DNA from: Stigmatella ashevillena
Lineage (GTDB): Bacteria; Myxococcota; Myxococcia; Myxococcales; Myxococcaceae
NCBI RefSeq assembly: GCF_028368975.1
Contig: NZ_JAQNDM010000002.1
Span: forward strand, 9,666,425-9,730,424
Direction: 5' to 3'
DNA length: 64,000 bases
Shown here one piece after another: positions 9,061-17,429 of the stretch; within the stretch, counting starts at the first letter, position 1; the number at the start of each line of letters is the position of its first letter. Made by a program: the position numbers and the translations under genes. The notes under the pieces were generated by a model that was given only the letters and a program-made list of their open reading frames with translations, searched no databases and was not told the DNA's origin.

Positions 9061-10527
9061 CTACTTCGCCCGGACGAGGATGGCTCCGAAGAACCCATCG
9101 GTGTTGTGCGTATGGGGCGCCAGGCGCAGGAAGGGGCCCCGGCTGACTTTTTCACCCAGCTCCGCGCCCAGCTCCTGCGAGACAGGACGCACGGTGAAGT
9201 CCGGGTGGCGCGAGAGGAAGTCCTCGATGACCGCCTCGTTCTCCTCCCGCAGGACGCTGCAGGTGCCGTAGATGAGCCGGCCGCCGGGCTTCACCATCGT
9301 GGAGAACCGCTCCAGCAGCGTCTTCTGCCGGGCCGCGTGCTCCTTCAGCTCCTCTGGTGTGAGCCGGTAGCGTCCATCCGGCTTGCGGCGGTAGGTGCCG
9401 GTGCCACTGCACGGCGCATCCACCATCACCCGGTCCGCCTTGTCCTTCAGGGCCACCAGGGCTTCGTCCGCGGCAGGGCCCTCGGAAGGGATGAGCTGGG
9501 TCCGCACGTTGTGGACGCCCGCGCGGCGGGCCCGCTTGCGCAGCTCCTCGATGCGGACTTCATCCACGTCCAGGGCGTGCAGGTCTCCCCGGTTCTTCAT
9601 CTGCGCGGCCAGTTGCAGGGTCTTCCCGCCCGCCCCCGCGCAGGCATCCACCACCCGCGTGGGCGGCGAATCCACGAGCATGCCGAGCAGCTGGCTGCCC
9701 TCGTCCTGCAACTCCAGCAGCCCATCCTTGAAGCACTGCAAGGAGAAGACGTTGATGCGCGTCTCCAGCCACAGCCCCAGGGGCGAGAGGGGCGTGGGCG
9801 TGCTTGCGACGCCCTCCGCGGCCAGCCGCCGCTGGAGTTCCGCCCGGTCCCCCTTGAGCAGATTGACGCGCGCGGTGAGCGGGGCGCGCTCGTTCATGGC
9901 TTCCGCGGCCTGGGTGGCCTCGTCCCCAAAAGCTTCCTGGAACTTCACCGCGAGGAAGTCCGGCAGCGAGGCGGCGATGGGGAAGCGCTTGGCCAGGGGC
10001 AGGGCTTCCAGCTCTCCAGCGGCCCGGGGAAGGGCGGCGAGGGCGGCGCTGTCCTCGGCGGGAAGCGAGGAGGTGCGCACCACCTCTTCCAAGGGCTCGC
10101 CGTGGAGGATCCGGGAGGTGGCCAGGCGCATCACGTCCTGACGCGTGGTTTCCAGGCGGTCGAAGCCGGGCCTCACACGACCCAGGAGCCAGTCCACGGT
10201 GCGCTGGCGGCGCAGCAGCGCGTAGACCCGCTCCGCGACGGCCCGGCGCTCGTTGGAGTACAGGTGGGCCTTGCGGCGCAGGGTGAAGTCGAGGGCCCGG
10301 TCGGACAGGCGCCCCTCGTGGCGGACCGAGCCATACGCCTCCAGGCAGGCCTGCAACACGAGATCCTCGCGCAGGGGGCGTGCCGCGCGCTCGGCGGGCG
10401 TGCCGCGGGGGGCCCCCGAGGAGGCCTCTGCCGCGCGGTCGCGCTTCGAGGTTCGCTCAGGGGGCTTCTTCGAGGCGGCTTGTTTCGTGCCCTGCTTCTT
10501 CGGTGCCGGACGGTGGGATCGTTTCAT
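9061..10527 (-). CDS. RsmB/NOP family rRNA (cytosine-C5) methyltransferase
   Basis: This is an S-adenosylmethionine-dependent RNA m5C methyltransferase, 488 residues. A basic low-complexity N-terminus is followed by a NusB-like helical domain (about residues 50-180), the arrangement seen in RsmB, which modifies C967 of 16S rRNA. The catalytic domain has the SAM motif VVDACAGAGGKTLQLAAQM, the PC cysteine in VDAPCSGTGTYRRKP (about 367) and the TC cysteine in IYGTCSVLREEN (about 419). The start at 10527 has GGAG about ten bases upstream. RsmB is the best guess for the subgroup, though the family has several members per genome. Confidence 0.9.
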   Translation of the reverse strand: MKRSHRPAPKKQGTKQAASKKPPERTSKRDRAAEASSGAPRGTPAERAARPLREDLVLQACLEAYGSVRHEGRLSDRALDFTLRRKAHLYSNERRAVAERVYALLRRQRTVDWLLGRVRPGFDRLETTRQDVMRLATSRILHGEPLEEVVRTSSLPAEDSAALAALPRAAGELEALPLAKRFPIAASLPDFLAVKFQEAFGDEATQAAEAMNERAPLTARVNLLKGDRAELQRRLAAEGVASTPTPLSPLGLWLETRINVFSLQCFKDGLLELQDEGSQLLGMLVDSPPTRVVDACAGAGGKTLQLAAQMKNRGDLHALDVDEVRIEELRKRARRAGVHNVRTQLIPSEGPAADEALVALKDKADRVMVDAPCSGTGTYRRKPDGRYRLTPEELKEHAARQKTLLERFSTMVKPGGRLIYGTCSVLREENEAVIEDFLSRHPDFTVRPVSQELGAELGEKVSRGPFLRLAPHTHNTDGFFGAILVRAK

Positions 10528-10629
10528 GGCGAGCTCCAGGGCCCAGGAGAGAAGGGAACCTGCGGTGCAGGCGCCCATCGCATCCCAGACGCCTGGTGGC
10601 AAGCACGGAAGTGGGCGCCGGGCAAGCGC

Positions 10630-12252
10630 CTACCGCGAGCGGCGGCGGCGCCAGAGTCCCACGAGCGCCCAGGCGCCCACGGGCAACAGGGCCCCCATGG
10701 GGACCGTGGTGCATCCGCCTCCCGGTGCATCGGCATCGTCGTCTCCTCCCGGAGACGTTCCTGGCACTCCCGTGGAGGGCCCGGTCGTGGGCGGCTGGGG
10801 GATGCCAGGAGACGGAATGCTCGTTCCCTGGGGCGCGACGGTCACCTGGGCCGTGGCCGTCTGTTGGACCGTGCCCGAGGTGGCCGTGGCCGTCACCGTG
10901 TACTGCCCTTCCTTCTGGAAGACGTGGGACAGCTCGGGGCCCTCGCTGGTCTCCCCATCTCCAAAGTCCCAGCTCACCGTGGCGTCCGTCAGCGAAGATT
11001 CCGCGCGGAAGAAGGCCTGGTGGGGGGCGACGCCTCGCTCGCCTTCGACAATCAGGTTCAGCGGGTTGGGGGAGGGCTTCTCCTCGGGGGCGAGCTGCTT
11101 GGTCAGGGTCAATGTGTCCGCGGTGGTGCCCGAGGGCGTCACGAGCCGGGCGGTGAGGGTCCCGCCGGTGACCTCGACATCCAGGAAGCCATAGTCCTTG
11201 TTGTTCCGGACGGCGCTCCACGAGGGCTTCGAGACGGGAAACTCCCGCAGGTTGGCGCCGCCGCTGCCTACCACCAGGTAGGGGATCCCCGTGCCGGTGG
11301 CGGCCACCGCGTCGCCCTTCATCGCGTAGGCGCGCTCATAGTGGTGGTCATGTCCGGTGAGGACGAGGTCCACCCCATACTTCTCGAAGAGGGGACTGAA
11401 CTCCCGGCGCATGAGGAGCTGGGAGCCGTGATCTCCGCTCGACCAGGGCGGGTGGTGGAAGAAGGCGATCTTCCACGGCGCCTTGCTGGCCGCGAGATCC
11501 TGCTCCAACCAGGCCTTCTGCGCCGCCAGGGTGCAGCGGTCCTTCGAGGCCAGCCCAATGGCGCAGTTCGAGTCCAGCCCCACGAAGTGCACATGTCCCC
11601 AGTCGAAGGAGTAGTAGCGCTCGCCGCCACTGGGGCTGGTGGGCAGGTAGAGGTTGTCCAGGTAGGGCTGGGCTTGATCCGTGACGTACTCGTGGTTGCC
11701 CGCCACGGCGAAGAACGGCACCTCCATGAGCAGGTCCTTCATGGGGACGAACATGTTGTTCTGGATCTGCTCTTCGGTGCCGGCCTCGTAGGCGACATCC
11801 CCCATGCCGATGAAGAGCTCCGGCCGGTAGGAGAGCATGCTGGCGGCCACTTCCTTCTGGCGGGAGCCGCCCGTGCCGAAGTCGCCCATGGCGGCGAAGT
11901 GCACCCGGCGCGTGCCCGGAACAGGCGCGGTGCGGAAGCGCTTGGGGCTCGTGCTCGCGCCACACGTCTCCACCACATAGGTGTATTCAGCCCCCGGCGT
12001 CAGGCCATTGAGGACCACGGCATGGATGCGTCCGCTGTCCGCCGAGCGGACCGTCTGGTTCGTGGAGCCTCCGGTGCCGTAACGCACCTCGGGGGTGCAG
12101 TTGGCATTCACACGGAATGCGACGGTGGCTGTGTCGGGCCCCACCCGTTGCAGGTAGGGGGAGCGGGTGAGCGTTGCCGCGTGAGCCACTCCGGTGGTCA
12201 TCACGAGAGCGGCAGCCAGGGCGCCGAGCGCAGGGACCTTCGCTAAATGCAT
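10630..12252 (-). CDS. MYXO-CTERM purple-acid-phosphatase-like metallophosphoesterase with PKD domain
   Basis: A signal peptide (cleavage near AHA-AT, residue 25) precedes a fibronectin-like N-domain and a calcineurin-type phosphoesterase. The metal ligands are visible as GDFG (D124), GDVAYEAG (D152, Y155), GNHE (N186, H187), FFHHPP (H266) and GHDHHYE (H301, H303), the purple acid phosphatase set. A PKD domain with VSWDFGDGETSEG follows at about 395-470. The last 30 residues hold a Cys at 514, a helix at about 518-533 and the end RRRRSR. That is a MYXO-CTERM tail, known to be processed by a CPBP-type myxosortase for display on the cell surface. GGAGG lies five bases before the ATG. It probably releases phosphate from esters outside the cell. 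Confidence 0.93.
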   Translation of the reverse strand: MHLAKVPALGALAAALVMTTGVAHAATLTRSPYLQRVGPDTATVAFRVNANCTPEVRYGTGGSTNQTVRSADSGRIHAVVLNGLTPGAEYTYVVETCGASTSPKRFRTAPVPGTRRVHFAAMGDFGTGGSRQKEVAASMLSYRPELFIGMGDVAYEAGTEEQIQNNMFVPMKDLLMEVPFFAVAGNHEYVTDQAQPYLDNLYLPTSPSGGERYYSFDWGHVHFVGLDSNCAIGLASKDRCTLAAQKAWLEQDLAASKAPWKIAFFHHPPWSSGDHGSQLLMRREFSPLFEKYGVDLVLTGHDHHYERAYAMKGDAVAATGTGIPYLVVGSGGANLREFPVSKPSWSAVRNNKDYGFLDVEVTGGTLTARLVTPSGTTADTLTLTKQLAPEEKPSPNPLNLIVEGERGVAPHQAFFRAESSLTDATVSWDFGDGETSEGPELSHVFQKEGQYTVTATATSGTVQQTATAQVTVAPQGTSIPSPGIPQPPTTGPSTGVPGTSPGGDDDADAPGGGCTTVPMGALLPVGAWALVGLWRRRRSR

Positions 12253-12383
12253 GAAGCCTCCGACCCGGTGGATTCCGGGAACGGAGGCTCAACCGTTCAG
12301 GAGGCGACGCCCTATCCTGTCTGCCTCGAATTCCTGCGGGCAGGCAGGCGGGCCCTTCCGGGACAGGCCGCCCTTGAGACGGG

Positions 12384-13115
12384 CTACTTCTGGATGGTGT
12401 AGGAGGAGAGCTCTTCGAGCCGCTCGCCGTCCTCCTTCACCTTCCCGACGCCCGGCACGAGCCAGTAGATGCGCTCTTTGCCATCCTTGTCGGGGCGATC
12501 CCTCAGGACCTTGAGGGCATTGGTGAAGGTTCCGGCCGGCACGGTGACGGTCTCGTTCACGGCCACCACGCGCCACGTGTACGTGCGCTCCTTCTCCTCC
12601 TGGGAACCATCATCCAGGCGGGTCAGCTCGCGGATGGTGGAGGCGGTGCTCCAGTTCAGCGCTTGGGGCCGGGCCAGGGACTTCACGGTGGCCGGAGACC
12701 AGGTCGTCACCCGGGCGAGGGCCCCGCCCTTGCGGTCCTCCTCGCGGAGGCGAACCACCATGCCGTTGTCGAGCTCCACTTGCCAGGACAGCTCTTCCAG
12801 GTGCGGCTGGGTGCTCCGCATCGCGGTGGCCTTCGTGGCCGTCTCCGGCACGTTCTCGAGCCCTAGCACCTCCACCGTCTTGTCGAAGGTCCCGCGCACG
12901 GGATCCGTGATGCGGTAGGTCCACGAGGAGCCCGTCGTGAGGGGCCAGAGGCTCTGGCGGACGTTCGGCTCTTCCGGGCTCGGATTCACGGGGTCGCCCG
13001 GAAGGACTCCAGGGCCGCCCGGGGGATCATTCGCGCCGATCGGGAGACTGCCGCTGCCGCCACACCCCACCAACCATGCTCCGGCCACCAGGGCCGCCAC
13101 CACACTCCGCTTCAT
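12384..13115 (-). CDS. lipoprotein of unknown function, last gene of the VTC/DUF4956 operon
   Basis: I do not recognise a named family in this 243-residue protein. Its signal ends AWLVGC, a lipobox, followed by a Gly/Pro/Asn-rich linker of about 35 residues. A mature beta-rich domain then begins at WPLTTGSSWTYRI and includes TVTVPAGTFTNALKV and RIYWLVPGVGKVK. The pattern of an aromatic 'Y.WRV' strand and 'VPAGTF.NA.KV' recurs in small secreted myxobacterial lipoproteins. The ATG (GGGAGGAGCAGGT upstream) overlaps the stop of the DUF4956 gene by four bases (ATGA), so translation is probably coupled. Context suggests an envelope partner of the polymer-synthesis proteins. Confidence 0.85.
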   Translation of the reverse strand: MKRSVVAALVAGAWLVGCGGSGSLPIGANDPPGGPGVLPGDPVNPSPEEPNVRQSLWPLTTGSSWTYRITDPVRGTFDKTVEVLGLENVPETATKATAMRSTQPHLEELSWQVELDNGMVVRLREEDRKGGALARVTTWSPATVKSLARPQALNWSTASTIRELTRLDDGSQEEKERTYTWRVVAVNETVTVPAGTFTNALKVLRDRPDKDGKERIYWLVPGVGKVKEDGERLEELSSYTIQK

Positions 13116-13813
13116 ACCTGCTCCTCCCGTACCCCTTTGGGGTTCATCGATGCCCATCGCAGTCCCCGAAGGGCTGCTCCTTGCGTCAGGCTCAGCGCCG
13201 CGACGAGGGTTCCTGGCTCCTTCTCCTCGACTTCCATCTCCAACCGGCGCCCGTCGAAATCGAGCGCGCAGGACTTCACCATCACGTTCCGCTCACCGAG
13301 GACCTTGCGCAGCGAGGCTTCCGCGGTGACGAGATCATCCGACTGCGCCGAGAGCATCACCCGCTGTTTCGGCGCCTTGTCCTCCTTGGTGAGCAGGTCC
13401 AGCACCATCAGCAGCCCGGCGACGAACAGGGTGCCCATGCCCGCCAACCCCAGGCTGCCGTGCCCGCAGGCCATGCCCAGGCCAATCATCAGAAAGAGGA
13501 TGGCCGCGTCGCGCGGATCCTTGAGGCCCGAGCGGAAGCGCACGAAGCCACCCAGCCCCACCAGCCCGAAGGCCTTGGCCACGCTGTCTCCGATGACGGC
13601 GGTGATGACCGCCGCGGCGGTGCACAGCAGCACCTGCGCCTGGACCATGTCTGCCTTGGGCAGCGCGCGTCCCATCATGAGGCGCCAGGGCCGCAGGGAC
13701 AGGAGCGCACCGATGAGCACCGCGGCCGTCATCCGGGGGATGATCGAGGCCATGGGAATCGAGGACAGCTCCTTTCCCAGATCGCTGAAGACTGCGGAGA
13801 AGGTGGGTTCCAT
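13112..13813 (-). CDS. DUF4956 domain membrane protein
   Basis: This is a 233-residue inner-membrane protein with four hydrophobic segments within residues 20-140 and a soluble C-terminal domain (about 150-233). The core GGFVRFRSGLKDPRDAAILF is the DUF4956 signature (RFR...DPRD). From general knowledge, DUF4956 genes often sit beside VTC-domain genes, as here, but the biochemical role is unknown. A channel or assembly role for a polymer made by the VTC protein is inference. GAGGAG stands upstream of the ATG. It lies nine bases after the kinase-repeat gene and overlaps the lipoprotein gene. Confidence 0.9.
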   Translation of the reverse strand: MEPTFSAVFSDLGKELSSIPMASIIPRMTAAVLIGALLSLRPWRLMMGRALPKADMVQAQVLLCTAAAVITAVIGDSVAKAFGLVGLGGFVRFRSGLKDPRDAAILFLMIGLGMACGHGSLGLAGMGTLFVAGLLMVLDLLTKEDKAPKQRVMLSAQSDDLVTAEASLRKVLGERNVMVKSCALDFDGRRLEMEVEEKEPGTLVAALSLTQGAALRGLRWASMNPKGVREEQV

Positions 13814-13822
13814 GGTGTCTCC

Positions 13823-15517
13823 TCAGAGGCTGGCGCGGGCTTCGGAGACGGTAGACGGACGCACCACGCGATCCAGGGCCGTTTCGTGGGCGGTGGCGAT
13901 GACACAGTAGGCGTTGCGCAGCAGCGGGAGGCGTTCCGGGAAGGTGCTCAGCACGCGGTGGATGAGCGTCTCCGCGCGGTCCGTGAGGGGCAGTCCCCGG
14001 AGCGAGGAGAGGACGGTGGCGGGCCAGCGGTCCGCGAAGTCCTCGCGCAGGCGCCAGGCCCGGTAGTCATCCATGCCGTCAATCGAGTCGATGGCCTCCT
14101 TGGTGAGCGCGGCCCCCTGCTCGCGCAGGGCGAAGGCCTCGGCGGTGGCGAGCCCCGTCAGTGAGCGGAGCACCAGCTTCAGCGCCTTGCCCGCGAGCTG
14201 CTCGCGCAGGCCGCTGGCGAACGGGGAGTCCAGGCCGGTGACACTGCGCAGCACCGCGAGCCGATCGTGCGAGACGAGCGATTCACGCAGCGCATCCACG
14301 CGCTCCCCCTTCAACCCGGTGAGGCTGCGCGCCACCTCCGAGTACAGCTTTTTCTGGATGCCCAATTCGCGCACGGACCAGGCCGCCTCGTTCTCCACCC
14401 CGGCCAGGCCCAGGAGCACCTGGGGCAGGTGCCGGTCGTGCAGCGCGCGCTCCCGCAGGTTCCACGCCTCTTGTGAGTCGTTGCCCTTGAGCCCCATCAC
14501 CACTTCCCCGGGGGTGAGCGGATAGAGCTGCGAGCGCAGCGCCATGGCGCGGGGGGACTGGAGGCCATTGAGGCTGGCGGCGACATCCACCGGGACCACC
14601 TTCGACAGCAGCTCGCGCAGCGACCAGGACGCCTCATCCTCCAGGCCCACAAGGCTGCGCACCGACAGGCCGGGGAAGCGCTCCACGGAGGCGAGCCGCC
14701 GCTGGTGGGGCGCCAGGCCGGGCACGCCGCCCAGCAGCCACACCGCCAGGGCCGGCTCGCGCACCTCCAGCGCGTCCAGCGCCTGGAAGAAGCGCTCCTC
14801 CACGTGCGCCACCGTCACCGGCTCCGGGGCCGCTTCGGCCGAGGGGCTGATGCGCTGGATCTGGGGCTCCCGCCGCTCCAGCCTTGCCAGCACCGCGTCG
14901 ACGATGCGCTGCTCCAGCGCCCACAGGGGCTGGTCGTTGTTCTCGATGACGATCCAGCGCGCCGGATCCTTGCGCGCCATCTCCAGAAAGGATTCCCTCA
15001 CGCGCACGGAGAGCCCCGCGCCCGCCAGCCCCTTGCGGCTGTCGCCGTCCGTGCTGCGGCCTTCCTTGACCTTGCCCAGCCGCTTGCGCAGCCGTGCCAG
15101 GTCCGGCTCCACGTCCACCAGGATGACCAGGTCCGGCCAGATGCCCTTCGAGGCCAGCTCGCACGCGGGCGCCAGCTCCTCGTGGGACAGGCCCCGCCCG
15201 CCGCCGCTCAGGGCCAGTTGCGAATAGAGGTAGCGATCGCTGATGCACACCTCGCCTCGGCACAGCGCGGGGGCGATGACTTCCTCGAGCTGCTGCGCGT
15301 CGCGCGCCAGGTTGAGGAAGAACTCGGTGCGCGCGCCCATTTCCAGCAGCTTCGAGTCCCGCGTCAGATCCCGGACGCGCCGCGCGATGGGAGACTGCAA
15401 CTCGCCCCCCTCTCGGGCGTGAGCCACCTTGTAGCCCTGGCGCCGCAACCGCGCGGCCAGGAGGTTGGAGAGTGTCGTCTTGCCGCTGCCGTCGATGCCT
15501 TCGAAGTCGATAAACAC
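13823..15517 (-). CDS. thymidylate-kinase-like P-loop protein fused to a 27-residue repeat domain
   Basis: Residues 1-215 form a thymidylate kinase fold: Walker A FEGIDGSGKTTL (6-16), the DRYLYSQLALSG motif (94-105) and a basic LID-like stretch near 140-165. Dedicated dTMP kinases are about 210 residues and would end here. This protein continues for 350 more residues, of which 288-523 are nine repeats of consensus SLxGLxSxxAxxLRE with a period of 26-28. A degenerate tenth repeat lies around residue 264. The start is GTG, with AGGG five bases upstream, six bases after the VTC gene. The operon position suggests a role with the VTC protein, not housekeeping dTTP synthesis, but the kinase substrate is unknown. 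Confidence 0.88.
   Translation of the reverse strand: MFIDFEGIDGSGKTTLSNLLAARLRRQGYKVAHAREGGELQSPIARRVRDLTRDSKLLEMGARTEFFLNLARDAQQLEEVIAPALCRGEVCISDRYLYSQLALSGGGRGLSHEELAPACELASKGIWPDLVILVDVEPDLARLRKRLGKVKEGRSTDGDSRKGLAGAGLSVRVRESFLEMARKDPARWIVIENNDQPLWALEQRIVDAVLARLERREPQIQRISPSAEAAPEPVTVAHVEERFFQALDALEVREPALAVWLLGGVPGLAPHQRRLASVERFPGLSVRSLVGLEDEASWSLRELLSKVVPVDVAASLNGLQSPRAMALRSQLYPLTPGEVVMGLKGNDSQEAWNLRERALHDRHLPQVLLGLAGVENEAAWSVRELGIQKKLYSEVARSLTGLKGERVDALRESLVSHDRLAVLRSVTGLDSPFASGLREQLAGKALKLVLRSLTGLATAEAFALREQGAALTKEAIDSIDGMDDYRAWRLREDFADRWPATVLSSLRGLPLTDRAETLIHRVLSTFPERLPLLRNAYCVIATAHETALDRVVRPSTVSEARASL
13949..14728 (-). repeat. nine or ten in-frame 81-base coding repeats (27 residues each)
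   Basis: The conserved glycines of the motif fall at residues 291, 318, 345, 373, 401, 428, 455, 481 and 508 of the kinase-repeat protein, a spacing of 26-28. Each unit reads about SLxG[LVM]xxxxAxx[LV]RE, predicting a small two-helix unit and a solenoid overall. The repeats are conserved as protein and diverged as DNA, so they are old. Confidence 0.8.
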
Positions 15518-15523
15518 GGTGCC

Positions 15524-16240
15524 CTAACCCCCAAGAACCCCATCCGCGGCGAAGGTGTGAATCCTCGCCATCCCCTCGGCGAACTTGCTGTACGCCGGCT
15601 TCCTGCCTCCCGGGTGCAGCGCCGCCAGCCACTCTGGCAACTCCTGTCCCAGGTGCTTCACCTCCACCACCACACGGCTGTCCAGGAAGAGCGGCGGTCC
15701 CAGCCGCTCGCTGGTCAGCGCCCTCTCCGACAGCGCCAGCCCCGGGGGGATGGCGTGGTAGCCAATCTCCCGGTCCACCGTTACCCGCCAGGTGTGCGAG
15801 GCCTGGTACACGTGGCGCTGGTACGTCACCCCCAGCACGGGAATCAGTCCGCCGCCGGCAATCAAGGGCAGCAGGCCCGCGCCCCCGCGCAGGACGCTCT
15901 TCAGCCGCCCGCGCGGCACCCACACCCGGCGCTTCTGCGTCACCCCGTTGCGCTCGCGCTTCGCCTCGAGCACCACGCGCTCCACGCCCTCGGCGCCCAG
16001 GTCCGGCGAGTACTCCTTGGTGCGGACCTTCATGCAATCGTGCGGGGTGCTCATGGCGCGTTGGGCCAGCGGGTACCCCGGCTTGTCGAAGTAGACGGAC
16101 ACGATGCGCGTGGGGGGAGGCAGGTAGCCGTCCAGCTCCAGGCAGAGCCGCGAGCTGAGCATGGCGGCGGCACGCGCATCCAGCACCAGCTTGAACTCGC
16201 GGCGCAGCTTGGTGACTTCACCTTCGGCGAACGAGAGCAT
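15524..16240 (-). CDS. VTC domain protein (polyphosphate polymerase-like, triphosphate-tunnel fold)
   Basis: This is a 238-residue stand-alone VTC domain, the catalytic fold of the yeast Vtc4 polyphosphate polymerase, which polymerises the gamma-phosphate of ATP. The charged tunnel residues are in order: RREFK (13-17), TRIVSVYFD (44-52), MKVRTKEY (70-77), LEAKRE (91-96), YQRHVY (140-145), WRVTVDREI (151-159), VVEVKH (191-196) and YSKF (217-220). All alternating basic and acidic positions expected of an active enzyme appear present. The protein lacks the SPX and membrane parts of yeast VTC proteins. It starts 17 bases after the porin gene stop and ends six bases before the kinase-repeat gene. 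Confidence 0.92.
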   Translation of the reverse strand: MLSFAEGEVTKLRREFKLVLDARAAAMLSSRLCLELDGYLPPPTRIVSVYFDKPGYPLAQRAMSTPHDCMKVRTKEYSPDLGAEGVERVVLEAKRERNGVTQKRRVWVPRGRLKSVLRGGAGLLPLIAGGGLIPVLGVTYQRHVYQASHTWRVTVDREIGYHAIPPGLALSERALTSERLGPPLFLDSRVVVEVKHLGQELPEWLAALHPGGRKPAYSKFAEGMARIHTFAADGVLGG

Positions 16241-16256
16241 GATCGTATCCCCGTTC

Positions 16257-17429
16257 CTAGAAGCGGGTGGCCAGCTGGAAGGACAATTCAGTAGCGGGCA
16301 CCTCGTCGCCTGGACGAAGGCCGCGCTCGGCCTGCAGCTGTGCCTTGAAGAAATCCGAGAAGAGGATGTTGATGCCCCCCACGGTTGTCCAGCCGCGTCC
16401 TGTCACATCTCCCCGGAGCTGAAGCGCTTCCACGCCGGCGACAGGCTGAAGTGCCCACTCTTGGGAGATCGGCAGCTCGTAGCTGAGCAGTCCGAGCTGT
16501 GCGGTGAAGGGGCCCAGGGCGAGCTGTCCCCGGACGAACTCACCCGAGACGTGCAGCGCTCCCAGCTTGATGAGGGCATCGGCCGCCACCGCGTGGCGGG
16601 GGACGCCCTCCAGCACCTGCACCATGTAGCTGCTGACCCCCACGGTGAGCGCCTTGAAGGGGCGCACGCTCACGCGCGCGGCCGCGTCCTCGCTGGTGCG
16701 CTTGCCCAGCTCGTCCTCGGAGCCCTCGAAGAGGCCGCCGGAGACCTTCAGGTTCCACGCCCCCTTGAGCCGGACCTCGCCCATCAACCCCAGGCGCCGC
16801 CCGCCCAACTGATGCGTCTCCGTCAGGTAGTCCTCGACGAGGCCCCGGCTGACCAGCGGCAGATCCCAGCTCGACTCAAGGGTGCGCTCCAGGAAGGGGG
16901 CCTTGAACTGGCCGGCATAGAGCCGGAGGCTCTTCTTCTCGTTCGCGAGCCGGACAAAGGCGTCCTTCAGGATGTTCTTCGAGGACAGATCCCCCGTCAC
17001 TTCCGCCTCGAGGTGCTTGAAGGAGGCGCCCACGCCCACCCGCGCGGAGGGAATCGACAGCGTCCGGGCATAGTCCGTGCGCTCATCGGCCCGGGCCCGG
17101 GCGAAGACGCGGCCGAACACGCGCACCTCGCGCTGGGTGGCCCGCTCCTCGGTCGCGCTCAGGCTCTCGCCCAGCGGTTCGACCTTGGGCTTGGGTGTGG
17201 GCTCTTCCGGCGCGGCGGCCGGGCTCGCGGTGCTTGCAGGCCGCGTCACCGTGCCAGGGTTCACCGGCAGCGCCTCGGCGATGAGGGTGGGCTCGGCAGG
17301 GGAGGGGGAGGCTTCCGCGGAGGACTCCTCCGGGGAGGCCGTCTCTTGCGCCCACGCGGGCGCGCTCACCAGGAGCGCGGTGAGAAGGCTCCGCCACGCC
17401 GATTCCACCCCTCCACGCCACCCGCCCAT
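16257..17429 (-). CDS. outer-membrane porin, OprO/OprP (phosphate-selective porin)-like
   Basis: The 390-residue protein has a signal peptide (cleavage near AWAQE, residue 28), then a Pro/Ala/Glu-rich stretch (about 30-90). A beta-barrel follows, ending in a C-terminal phenylalanine (QLATRF) as outer-membrane porins do. The segment LRLYAGQFKAPFLERTLES is typical of the OprO/OprP family (GQFKxPFxxE), whose founding members take up phosphate or pyrophosphate. The ATG at 17429 has GGGAGG nine bases upstream. It is the first gene of the operon with the VTC, kinase-repeat, DUF4956 and lipoprotein genes. Anion selectivity is inferred from family and context only. Confidence 0.78.
   Translation of the reverse strand: MGGWRGGVESAWRSLLTALLVSAPAWAQETASPEESSAEASPSPAEPTLIAEALPVNPGTVTRPASTASPAAAPEEPTPKPKVEPLGESLSATEERATQREVRVFGRVFARARADERTDYARTLSIPSARVGVGASFKHLEAEVTGDLSSKNILKDAFVRLANEKKSLRLYAGQFKAPFLERTLESSWDLPLVSRGLVEDYLTETHQLGGRRLGLMGEVRLKGAWNLKVSGGLFEGSEDELGKRTSEDAAARVSVRPFKALTVGVSSYMVQVLEGVPRHAVAADALIKLGALHVSGEFVRGQLALGPFTAQLGLLSYELPISQEWALQPVAGVEALQLRGDVTGRGWTTVGGINILFSDFFKAQLQAERGLRPGDEVPATELSFQLATRF

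Noticed and set aside
9022-12246. A 1074-residue open frame on the plus strand, opposite the M61, methyltransferase and phosphatase genes.
   Set aside because: It is a mirror of GC-rich codon bias on the other strand. Its His/Gln/Gly/Arg-rich content has no domains, while the minus strand encodes clear families.
13823-15517. Calling this gene simply tmk (housekeeping dTMP kinase).
   Set aside because: The 350-residue repeat extension and its place in the VTC operon argue for a specialised paralogue, so no gene symbol is given.
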